Of a DNA stretch of 43,547 nt, positions 33,783 to 43,547 are shown piece after piece. Where the stretch lies: NCBI GenBank assembly GCA_937867305.1, contig CALMKJ010000136.1, forward strand, positions 1 to 43,547. Direction: 5' to 3'. The position numbers and the translations under genes are program-made. The stretch's first letter is position 1, and each line of letters begins with the position of its first letter. The DNA comes from an uncultured Ectothiorhodospiraceae bacterium. GTDB lineage: Bacteria > Pseudomonadota > Gammaproteobacteria > JAABTG01. The notes beneath the pieces are model-generated. The model was given only the letters and a program-made list of their open reading frames with translations, made no database searches and was not told where the DNA came from.

Positions 33783-35963
33783 TCACTTCCCTCGGGTCAG
33801 CCTCCAGCACTGGTGCACCTGGGGCCGGCGCTCGAAGTCCCGGGGGATGGTCCGGCGGGTGAGGTCCTGGGGGTCGAGGTCGGCAAGGGCCTCGCGGTCC
33901 AGGCGAAAACCGTGCCGGTTGGTGGAGAAGAGCAGGGTGCCTGCGGGGGCGAGGAGTGCGGCGGCGAGGCGGATGAGCCGGACGTGGTCGCGTTGCACGT
34001 CCAGCACCTGTGCCATGCGCTTGGAGTTCGAGAAGGTCGGTGGGTCCAGGAAGATGAGGCCGTAGCCGGGCTCGCGTTGCCGGGCCGCCGCCTGCTCCTC
34101 GAGCCAGCCGATGCAGTCGGCCTGGATCAGCTGGTGCTCGGGTCCTGTCACGCCGTTCAGGTCCAGATTGCGGCGCGCCCACTCGAGGTAGGTCCTGGAG
34201 AGGTCCACGGAGTCGCTCGCGCTGGCCCCCCCCCGCGCGGCGCAGACGGTGGCCGTCCCCGTGTAGGCGAACAGGTTGAGGAAGCGCGCCCCGGAGGCGA
34301 GCTCGGCGATGACCCGCCGGGTCTCCCGGTGGTCCAGGAAGAGACCGGTGTCCAGATAGTCGGTCAGGTTCACCAGGAACCGACACTCGCCCTCGCGGAC
34401 CTCCATCGCCCGACCCTGGGCGCCGAGGCGGGTGTACTGGGCTCTCCCACGCTGGCGCTGGCGGACCTTGAGGTGAATCTCGCCGGGGGCGACCCCGGTG
34501 ACCCGCGCCAGGGCGTCCAGCAGCTCGCGCAGGTGGACGGTGGCCGCCCGGGGGTCCACGCTGGCCGGCGCGGCGTACTCCTGGACGTGCAGGGCTACCC
34601 GAGCGCCAGAGTACAGGTCCACGGCGGCGGCGTACTCCGGCAGGTCCTGGTCGTAGATCCGGTAGCAGGTGACCCCGGTGCGACGCGCCCATCGGCCGAG
34701 CGCGGCGAGGTTCTTGCGCAGGCGGTTGGCGAGCATCGAGGCCCCGGGAGAGGGCTCGGGGAGTGGCGCGCGCGGCGTGGTCTCCCGGGAGGGGCCCGGA
34801 GGGGCGGCGGGCGCGAAACGCAGCAGCCGGCACTCGATGGGGCCGTTCCACAGGACATGGGTGCGCCGCGGACGCAGGCTGAGGGCAGCGGCGAGGGTGG
34901 CGTCGGCGGTGAAGACGGCGGCCTGCCAATCGGCGAACGTGGTGCGCAGCCGCTCCCCCAGAAGCCGGTAGAGGCTCGGCAGTGCGGCGGGCTCCCCCAG
35001 CCGGTGGCCGTAGGGCGGGTTGACGAGCACGAGACCCGGGGTCGTGTCCCGAGGTGCGGAGAGCTCTTCCAGCGTCCGGGTCTCGAACCGCAGGCGCTCG
35101 TCGACGCCAGCCCGCTCGACATTGGCGCGCGCCGCCTGCACGGCGCGGCGGTCCTGGTCGAAGCCGAGGATGGGTGGCAGCCGGTGGGACCCCGCCGCCG
35201 CCCGCTGCTCCGCTTCGTCCAGCAAGCGGCGCCACATCGCGGGGCGGTGGCCGAGCCACCCCGTGAAGCCCCAGTGCTCCCGGCGCAGCCCGGGGGCCCG
35301 GTCGCCCGCGATGAGTGCCGCCTCGATGGGCAGGGTCCCCGAGCCGCACATGGGGTCGAGGAGGGCGCCTCCGGCGGCGGCGATCGCGGGCCAGCCCGCC
35401 CGGAGCAGGATCCCGGCGGCGAGGTTCTCGCGCAGCGGCGCCTCCACCCCGTCCAGGCGGTACCCCCTGCGGTGCAGGGGCTCCCCGGAGAGGTCCAGCG
35501 AGAGGGTCGCGGCGGCGCCGTCCAGGTGCAGGCGCAGGCGCAGGTCGGGGTGCTCGAAGCGCACGGAGGGCCGGCGCCCGTGCACGGACCGCAGCCGGTC
35601 CACCACCCCGTCCTTGACCCGCTGGGCCGCGAAGCGGGTGTGGCGGAAGACCTCGCTCGCGCCGTCCACGTCGACCGCGAGGGTGCCGTCGGGGGAGAGG
35701 TGCTCTTCCCAGGGGAGCGCCAGGAGGCCCTGGTAGAGTGCATCCGGGCTGCCGCCATCGAGGTGCCCGAGGGTCAGCAGCACGCGGCTCGCGGTCCGCG
35801 ACCACAGGCAGGCGCGATAGGCCTGCTCCAGGGGCCCGCGAAAGGCGACGCCGGCCGCGGCCGGGCGGACCGACTCCACCCCGAGGGCGCGAAGCTCGTC
35901 GGCGAGCAGGTCGGCCAGCCCGCGCGCAGTGCTCACGAAGAACGTCAGGCGGTCTCGGTCCAT
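33783..35963 (-). CDS. rlmL: Bifunctional 23S rRNA methyltransferase RlmKL
   Basis: RlmKL methylates 23S rRNA at m2G2445 (RlmL half) and m7G2069 (RlmK half). The 726-residue fused protein has an N-terminal THUMP region (about 45-155), the RlmL methyltransferase with DPMCGSGT (203-210) and NPPYG (315-319), and the RlmK half with FLNLFAYTGTATV and LDPPTFSNSKRM. ATG 35963 is chosen because the family start follows directly. The gene lies antisense between zipA and ligA, an uncommon place for it. Confidence 0.96.
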   Translation of the reverse strand: MDRDRLTFFVSTARGLADLLADELRALGVESVRPAAAGVAFRGPLEQAYRACLWSRTASRVLLTLGHLDGGSPDALYQGLLALPWEEHLSPDGTLAVDVDGASEVFRHTRFAAQRVKDGVVDRLRSVHGRRPSVRFEHPDLRLRLHLDGAAATLSLDLSGEPLHRRGYRLDGVEAPLRENLAAGILLRAGWPAIAAAGGALLDPMCGSGTLPIEAALIAGDRAPGLRREHWGFTGWLGHRPAMWRRLLDEAEQRAAAGSHRLPPILGFDQDRRAVQAARANVERAGVDERLRFETRTLEELSAPRDTTPGLVLVNPPYGHRLGEPAALPSLYRLLGERLRTTFADWQAAVFTADATLAAALSLRPRRTHVLWNGPIECRLLRFAPAAPPGPSRETTPRAPLPEPSPGASMLANRLRKNLAALGRWARRTGVTCYRIYDQDLPEYAAAVDLYSGARVALHVQEYAAPASVDPRAATVHLRELLDALARVTGVAPGEIHLKVRQRQRGRAQYTRLGAQGRAMEVREGECRFLVNLTDYLDTGLFLDHRETRRVIAELASGARFLNLFAYTGTATVCAARGGASASDSVDLSRTYLEWARRNLDLNGVTGPEHQLIQADCIGWLEEQAAARQREPGYGLIFLDPPTFSNSKRMAQVLDVQRDHVRLIRLAAALLAPAGTLLFSTNRHGFRLDREALADLDPQDLTRRTIPRDFERRPQVHQCWRLTRGK

Positions 35964-36086
35964 GGTCTCTCGTGTTGCCCGGGGGACCCCTCCCTCCCGG
36001 GCGCGGTGACAAGTACGGGCGCTTGGGCCGATACTTACGCCGCCGCGCAGCGGCATCCTATCCGATAGATCGAGAGGACACCTCCT

Positions 36087-39067
<2,981 letters not shown>

Positions 39068-39122
39068 GCCCGCCGCACCCGCGGCAGGTTCCTGGCGCGG
39101 GCCGCGGATTTCCTCCGCACCT

Positions 39123-40040
39123 TCAGGCGGCGGCCGTGACCCGGTTGCGCCCGCCCGTCTTCGAATGGTAGAGCGCCCGGTCGGTCCGCTGCAGGAAACG
39201 CGCGGCGTCTTCGCCGGCGGACAGGGTGGCGACCCCGGCGCTCACCGTGAGCGGCACGGTCTTGCCGGAGCACTCCACGCGCATCGACTCCACGACCTGG
39301 CGGATGCGCTCGGCCAGGAGCGCCGCCCCGCGCAGGTCCGTGTTGCGCAGCACCACCACGAACTCCTCCCCGCCATAGCGGAAGAGGACGTCACTGCTGC
39401 GTATGCACTGACTCAGGCGGGCGGTGAACGTCTGCAGCACGCAGTCGCCCGTGCTGTGCCCGTGACGATCGTTGACCTGCTTGAAGTGGTCCAGGTCGAA
39501 CATGATGAGCGAGAGGTCACCGCCGTGGCGCTGCGCCAGGCTGACCTCCCGCTCCAGGGTGGACTCCAGGTTGGCGCGGTTGTTGGCGCCGGTCAGGGGG
39601 TCCCGGGAGGCCGCGACCACGGCGCGCTCGTAAAGCAGGGCGTTGCGCAGCGGATAGACGATCTGGCTCGTCAGCAACTCGAGGCTGGCCGCGTCGCTCT
39701 CACTGAAGGGCCGGGCGCGCGTGTAGGTCATGACCCCGAGCGAGTGGTCGGACAGGAGCAGCGTGTAGGCGCAGGAGTGCGGCTGGCGCGTGCCGTGCTC
39801 GATGGAGACCTCGCGGTCGGTGTACTGGAAGGCCACGCTGTCGAAGGGCACGACCGGGGCGCACTCGGTCGCATAGACCTCGATCAGTTCTTCGACCTGG
39901 AGCTTGGTCTGGAGCCTCTGCGACAGGTGGAGCAGCCAGCCTTTGTCGAAGGCGTCGCGGCGGGCGACGCCCGTGCGTCCGGGGCGGGGACGTGGGCTCA
40001 GGGACACTCGCGGAACCTCGGAAGGCAGGCGGAGCGGCAT
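39123..40040 (-). CDS. Diguanylate cyclase with N-terminal GAF-like domain
   Basis: This 305-residue soluble protein should make cyclic di-GMP. An N-terminal GAF-like sensor covers about 35-140. The GGDEF domain follows, with DPLTGANNRA, FDLDHFKQVND and the active GGEEF (223-227). An RSSD inhibitory site lies five residues before it. ATG 40040 is chosen over 40127 because a near-perfect sigma-54 promoter lies between the two. The gene is downstream of ubiG on the same strand but has its own promoter. It likely responds to the same sigma-54 signal as the surface-protein genes at the left end. Confidence 0.92.
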   Translation of the reverse strand: MPLRLPSEVPRVSLSPRPRPGRTGVARRDAFDKGWLLHLSQRLQTKLQVEELIEVYATECAPVVPFDSVAFQYTDREVSIEHGTRQPHSCAYTLLLSDHSLGVMTYTRARPFSESDAASLELLTSQIVYPLRNALLYERAVVAASRDPLTGANNRANLESTLEREVSLAQRHGGDLSLIMFDLDHFKQVNDRHGHSTGDCVLQTFTARLSQCIRSSDVLFRYGGEEFVVVLRNTDLRGAALLAERIRQVVESMRVECSGKTVPLTVSAGVATLSAGEDAARFLQRTDRALYHSKTGGRNRVTAAA

Positions 40041-40077
40041 AAGGAATCGGTCACCACTGGGCTGTCGACTTCCTGCA

Positions 40078-40093
40078 TGCCATAACCGTGCCA
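40078..40093 (-). promoter_or_regulatory. Sigma-54 (-24/-12) promoter of the diguanylate cyclase gene
   Basis: The minus strand reads TGGCACG-GTTA-TGGCA, with GG and GC 10 bp apart. The -24 block is a perfect match and only one base of the -12 block differs. The predicted start near 40067 gives a 27-nt leader before ATG 40040. Confidence 0.75.
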
Positions 40094-40176
40094 GGTCCCG
40101 ACTTCCCTGGGCGTTCCCTGGTCGCATAGAAATTTCATGGAGTTAAGTAAAGAGCGAAAAGACCGCGGGAGGTGGG

Positions 40177-40190
40177 GTCAATTCTTTGAC
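40177..40190. promoter_or_regulatory. Inverted repeat upstream of the diguanylate cyclase promoter
   Basis: GTCAA-TTCT-TTGAC has perfect 5-bp arms and is centred about 104 bp upstream of the -12 element, a typical enhancer distance. The half-site GTCAA/TTGAC also forms the core of the palindrome at 4895-4916, but there the spacing is 6 rather than 4 bp. Binding by the same activator is possible, not shown. Confidence 0.4.
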
Positions 40191-40301
40191 GGCAAGGCGT
40201 GGGCCGCAGGGCGGCAAAGGGCGGCGGTTTCCCGACAGGCGGCGGCGAGGCCGTCCTGGGCGGATGCGCCAGGGTGCCGGCCCCGGGCGGGTGCGAGGTG
40301 C

Positions 40302-41021
40302 CTACGCCGGGTCCTCGGGCCTTCTCGCCTGCGCCAGGTAGTTGACGTCGAGACTGGGCGTGAGACTCGCCGTGCGGGTGAAGGGGTTGTAGCGCACGCC
40401 GGTGAGGGCCAGGGGCTCCAGGCCCGACGCGCGCAGCCAGCGGGTCAGCTCGGCCGGTCGCACGAAGCGGGAGTAGTCGTGGGTGCCCCGGGGCAGGAGT
40501 CCCAGCACGTACTCGGCGCCGAGGACCGCGAACAGGTAGGCGGCGGGGCTCCGGTTCAGGGTGGCCAGGAACAGCTGGCCCCCGGGGCGCAGCAACGAGG
40601 CGCAGGAGCGGACCATGGCCGCGGGGTCCGGGACGTGCTCGAGGAGCTCCATGCAGGTGACCGCATCGAACGACCCCGGTTCTTCCCGCGCCAGGGCCTC
40701 CGCGGAGAGGAGCCGGTAGTCGAGGGAGACCCCGGCTTCCTCCGCGTGCCGCCGGGCGACCTCCAGGGGACCCGCCGAGAGGTCGATGCCGACCACGTGG
40801 GCGCCGCGCCGGGCCATGGCCTCGGCCAGGATCCCCCCGCCGCAGCCCACGTCCGCGACCCGCTTGCCGGCCAGCCCCAGCCGCTCCTCGACCCAGGCGA
40901 GGCGCAGGGGGTTCAGGTCGTGCAGCGCCCGCAGTTCCCCGCTCGGGTCCCACCAGTGGCGGGCCAGCGCCTCGAACCGGGCGAGTTCGAGGGGGTCGGC
41001 GTTGGGTGCGGTCGCGCTCAT
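40302..41021 (-). CDS. ubiG: Ubiquinone biosynthesis O-methyltransferase
   Basis: UbiG performs both O-methylations of ubiquinone synthesis using SAM. The 239-residue length is normal. It has the start ELARFEALARHWWDPSGELRALHDLNPLR, the SAM-binding VADVGCGGGILAEAMA and VVGIDLS, and the C-terminal HDYSRFVRPAEL. It lies 19 bp after mtaD on the same strand. mtnA-mtaD-ubiG is the arrangement found next to gyrA in Pseudomonas. UbiG releases SAH, a substrate of MtaD-type enzymes. Confidence 0.96.
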   Translation of the reverse strand: MSATAPNADPLELARFEALARHWWDPSGELRALHDLNPLRLAWVEERLGLAGKRVADVGCGGGILAEAMARRGAHVVGIDLSAGPLEVARRHAEEAGVSLDYRLLSAEALAREEPGSFDAVTCMELLEHVPDPAAMVRSCASLLRPGGQLFLATLNRSPAAYLFAVLGAEYVLGLLPRGTHDYSRFVRPAELTRWLRASGLEPLALTGVRYNPFTRTASLTPSLDVNYLAQARRPEDPA

Positions 41022-41040
41022 GGGAGGTCGTTTCCCGGCG

Positions 41041-42417
41041 TCATTTGCGGTTTCCAGGGGACACGCCCCCGTGCCGGGCGCCGGCGGCGATGCGGGCGCC
41101 CCAGGCGCGGGTCCGCTGCCGCACCTCGCCCTCGTCGAAGGTCGTGGGAAGGCGGTCCTTCAGGAGGTGCCGGCCCGCGACCCACACGTCGGTGACCTGG
41201 TGGCGGCTGGCCGCGTACACGAGTTGGGAGACGGGGTGGTGGACCGGCTCGGTCTCCAGGTGGGAGAGGTCGACCGCGGCGAGGTCGGCCGCCTTACCGG
41301 GGACGATCGAGCCGACCTCCTCCTCGATCCCGAGCGCCCGGGCCCCGTGCAGGGTAGCCATGGTGAGGGCGGTCCAGGCGCTCACCGCCGCCGCGTCGCC
41401 GGCGACGGCCTTGCCGACCAGGGCGGCGGTGCGCGCCTCTCCGAGCAGGTCGAGGTCGTTGTTGCTGGCCGCGCCGTCGGTGCCCAGGGCCACCGGGACG
41501 CCGGCGTCGAGCAGGCGCTGCACCGGGCAGAACCCGCTCGCGAGCTTCAGGTTGGACTCCGGGCAGTGCACCACGCAGAGGCCGTGCTCGGCCGCGCGCT
41601 CGATCTCGGCGGGCTCGAGCTGGGTCATGTGCACGGCGGCCAGCCGGTGCGTCAGCAGGCCGAGGCGCTCGAGGCGCGCGAGGGGCCGCACGCCGTGGCG
41701 CTCGACTCCCTGACGGACCTCGTCCGCCGTCTCGTGCACGTGCATGTGCACCGGCACGTCCAGCTCCTCGGCGAGCGTGGCGACGCGGGCGAGGGCCGAG
41801 TCGGAGACGGTGTACGGCGCGTGGGGGGCGAAGGCCGTGCGCACCAGGGGGTCGCCGCGGAAGCGGTCGTGGGTTTCGATGGCCCTGGCGAGGTACTCGT
41901 CCGTGTCCCGGGCCCACACCGAGGGAACGTCGATCACGAGCAGCCCCACCACCGCGCGGATCCCCATGGAGGAGGCGACCCGGGCGGTGTCCGCGGGGAA
42001 GAAGTACATGTCGTTGAAGCTGGTGGTCCCGCCCCGGAGCATCTCGGCCACGGCGAGCCGGGTCCCGTCCTGCACGAACTCCTCGCTGACCCACCGGCCC
42101 TCCGCGGGCCAGACGTGCTCCTGCAGCCAGCGCATCAGCGGCAGGTCGTCGGCGAGGCCGCGGAAGAGGGACATCGCGGCGTGGGTGTGGGCGTTCACCA
42201 GACCGGGGATCAGGGCGTGGTCCGCGAGCCGGTGCTCGACCCGGGGCTCGAAGCGCGCCTTTGCCTCGGCGGTGGGCAGCACCCCCACGACCCGCCCCCC
42301 GCGGACGGCCACCGCGTGGTGCTCGAGGACGACGCCCGGGGGCTCGACGGGGATCACCCAGCGGGCGTGGATCAGGGTGTCGATGGGCGTCACGGGACTG
42401 GCTTCGGGCGGTCGCAT
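41041..42417 (-). CDS. mtaD: 5-methylthioadenosine/S-adenosylhomocysteine deaminase (TRZ/ATZ family)
   Basis: This amidohydrolase deaminates MTA and/or SAH. The 458-residue protein has the metal-binding NAHTHAAMSLFRGLADD near 80-95, HMHVHETADEV, HCPESNLKLASG and GTDGAASNNDLDL. ATG 42417 is adopted. A CATACT -10 lies only 9 nt upstream of it, so either the mRNA is nearly leaderless or GTG 42393 (MTPIDT) is the true start. It pairs with ubiG and the divergent mtnA in SAM by-product recycling. Confidence 0.93.
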   Translation of the reverse strand: MRPPEASPVTPIDTLIHARWVIPVEPPGVVLEHHAVAVRGGRVVGVLPTAEAKARFEPRVEHRLADHALIPGLVNAHTHAAMSLFRGLADDLPLMRWLQEHVWPAEGRWVSEEFVQDGTRLAVAEMLRGGTTSFNDMYFFPADTARVASSMGIRAVVGLLVIDVPSVWARDTDEYLARAIETHDRFRGDPLVRTAFAPHAPYTVSDSALARVATLAEELDVPVHMHVHETADEVRQGVERHGVRPLARLERLGLLTHRLAAVHMTQLEPAEIERAAEHGLCVVHCPESNLKLASGFCPVQRLLDAGVPVALGTDGAASNNDLDLLGEARTAALVGKAVAGDAAAVSAWTALTMATLHGARALGIEEEVGSIVPGKAADLAAVDLSHLETEPVHHPVSQLVYAASRHQVTDVWVAGRHLLKDRLPTTFDEGEVRQRTRAWGARIAAGARHGGVSPGNRK

Positions 42418-42492
42418 CCGGGGCTGAGTATGCTCTCCCCGGCAGACCGCGGAAATGGGCGGGCGCGCGGGTCCGGGGCCCGGTCCCGGGGG

Positions 42493-42519
42493 CCGGACGC
42501 CAGGTTTGCCTGGCGCCGG
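42493..42519 (+). other. Hairpin in the mtaD-mtnA divergent gap
   Basis: GCCAGG-TTTG-CCTGGC, extended by CCGG/CCGG across a short mismatch, forms a compact stem-loop about 50 bp before mtnA. It may lie in the mtnA leader. Confidence 0.4.
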
Positions 42520-42571
42520 CGGCTCGCCCAGAATCGCTCGGCCCACCCCCGGGTCACGCACCGCCGCCGCC

Positions 42572-43547
42572 ATGTCTCACGACCGCCACGACACCGTCCG
42601 CGCCCTCCTCTGGGAAGGCGGGGCCCTGCGACTGCTGGACCAGCGCCGCCTGCCCTCCGAGGAGGTCTGGCTCGCGGCGAGCGACGCCCCCGGCGTCGCC
42701 GCCGCCATCCGGGACATGGTGGTGCGCGGGGCTCCCGCGATCGGCATCGCCGCCGCCTACGGCGTGGTCCTGGCTGCCCGCGAGGCCTACGCCAGGGCCC
42801 CCGGGGTCTGGCGTGCGCTCGCCGAGGAGGACCTCGCTCGCCTCGCCGCGGCCCGACCGACGGCCGTCAACCTGTTCTGGGCGCTTGCACGGATGCGCCG
42901 CGCGATGGCCGGGGTCTCCGGCGACCCCGTGCCCGCGCTACTCGCCGAGGCCCACGCCATCCAGGCCGAGGACGTCGCGGCGAACCGCCGCATGGGCGGG
43001 CTCGGCGCCGCCCTGATCGAACGCGCCGGCGCCGTGCTGACCCACTGCAACACCGGGTCCCTCGCGACGGGCGGCTACGGCACGGCCCTCGGCGTCGTGC
43101 GCAGTGCGGCCGCCGCCGGCCGGGTGACCCGGGTGTACGCGGACGAGACGCGGCCCTGGCTCCAGGGCGCCCGGCTCACTGCCTGGGAGCTCGTGCGCGA
43201 CGGCATCCCCGTGGACCTCCTGGTGGAAGGCGCGGCGGCCTCCCTGCTGCGCCGGGGCGAGGTGACCTGGGTTCTCGTGGGCGCGGACCGCGTCGCCGCC
43301 AACGGCGATTTCGCGAACAAGATCGGCACCTACGGCCTCGCGGTCCTGGCCCGCCACCACGGCGTGCCCTTCATGGTTGTCGCCCCGAGCTCCACGGTGG
43401 ACCTGGAGACGACGGACGGGGGGGCGATCCCCATCGAGGAGCGCTCGCCCGAGGAGGTCCTCGGCTGCGGCGGGCGCCCGGTCGCCGCCGCAGGGGCCGG
43501 GGCCTGGAACCCGGCCTTCGACGTCACCCCCGCCGGGCTGGTGGACG
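42572..43547 (+). CDS. mtnA: S-methyl-5-thioribose-1-phosphate isomerase (3' end outside window)
   Basis: MtnA isomerises methylthioribose-1-phosphate to methylthioribulose-1-phosphate in methionine salvage. The 325 residues present include [40 protein letters not shown] with catalytic Cys159, [37 protein letters not shown] with Asp239, and NPAFDVTP. The Cys and Asp numbering is close to the Bacillus enzyme. About 20-30 C-terminal residues should lie beyond the window. It is divergent from mtaD. Confidence 0.96.
   Translation, partial: MSHDRHDTVRALLWEGGALRLLDQRRLPSEEVWLAASDAPGVAAAIRDMVVRGAPAIGIAAAYGVVLAAREAYARAPGVWRALAEEDLARLAAARPTAVNLFWALARMRRAMAGVSGDPVPALLAEAHAIQAEDVAANRRMGGLGAALIERAGAVLTHCNTGSLATGGYGTALGVVRSAAAAGRVTRVYADETRPWLQGARLTAWELVRDGIPVDLLVEGAAASLLRRGEVTWVLVGADRVAANGDFANKIGTYGLAVLARHHGVPFMVVAPSSTVDLETTDGGAIPIEERSPEEVLGCGGRPVAAAGAGAWNPAFDVTPAGLVD

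Noticed and set aside
33813-36068. A 751-codon frame on the plus strand opposite rlmKL
   Set aside because: RlmKL on the minus strand has all the methyltransferase motifs. The opposite frame is low-complexity shadow.
40137-40301. Small gene or repeat-associated transposase remnant between the cyclase and ubiG
   Set aside because: A GGGGTCAATTC-like string is present, but no second copy or transposase is visible. It is better explained as an upstream activator repeat.

Overview
The window is about 43.5 kb of very GC-rich chromosome from a gammaproteobacterium, probably a Chromatiales/Ectothiorhodospiraceae-like lineage. Evidence for this: zipA beside smc and ligA, a fused rlmKL, dksA, the ubiG-mtaD-mtnA order also known from Pseudomonas (there next to gyrA), a queuosine reductase, and substrates of a PEP-CTERM/exosortase system. 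I see no prophage, insertion sequence or CRISPR array. It is mostly core genome with a more accessory left end. No gene-free stretch exceeds 300 bases.

Left end (1-5.3 kb): two secreted proteins with C-terminal sorting signals (a PEP-CTERM protein and a VPLPA-type metalloprotease), galE, and a GAF/AAA+/Fis sigma-54 activator whose gene overlaps galE. The two sorted-protein genes each have a sigma-54 (-24/-12) promoter. Both also carry a matching GTCAG-N5-CCGAC upstream site, and the two site-to-promoter distances differ by 11 bp. The activator has a 10-bp-arm palindrome just before its start codon. Across the divergent gap lies a sigma-54 promoter and an unreported 53-residue membrane protein. 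A further sigma-54 promoter precedes a diguanylate cyclase at 40 kb. Together this suggests a sigma-54-controlled surface/exopolysaccharide/c-di-GMP programme.

5.3-10.7 kb: an unrecognised 100-residue protein, a cytoplasmic-looking L,D-transpeptidase, tRNA-Ser(CGA), a HicBA-like toxin-antitoxin pair with an unusual antitoxin, mtgA, a di-haem cytochrome c peroxidase with a consensus FNR-type box, a PGPGW membrane protein and a Crp/Fnr regulator.

10.7-22.9 kb: metH, prc, a PBP7-like D,D-endopeptidase, an orphan Pro/Ala-rich protein, then a B12 locus. That locus is a cobalamin riboswitch followed by btuB, a PduO-type adenosyltransferase and a DUF6580 membrane protein. The btuB product keeps a signal peptide but lacks the TonB box and the first part of the plug. 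A retropepsin-like periplasmic protease converges on this locus.

23-29.3 kb: a PAS histidine kinase overlapping a REC-GGDEF-EAL response regulator, a type I-beta DAHP synthase, dksA, cysZ and queF. 29.3-39.1 kb: smc, zipA and ligA, with rlmKL (antisense) and a secreted Pro/Gly-rich repeat protein inserted between zipA and ligA. 39.1-43.5 kb: the diguanylate cyclase, ubiG, mtaD and the start of mtnA, which runs off the window. MetH, UbiG, MtaD and MtnA all touch S-adenosyl-methionine, -homocysteine or methylthioadenosine turnover.

All calls come from reading the sequence. No database search or folding program was run.
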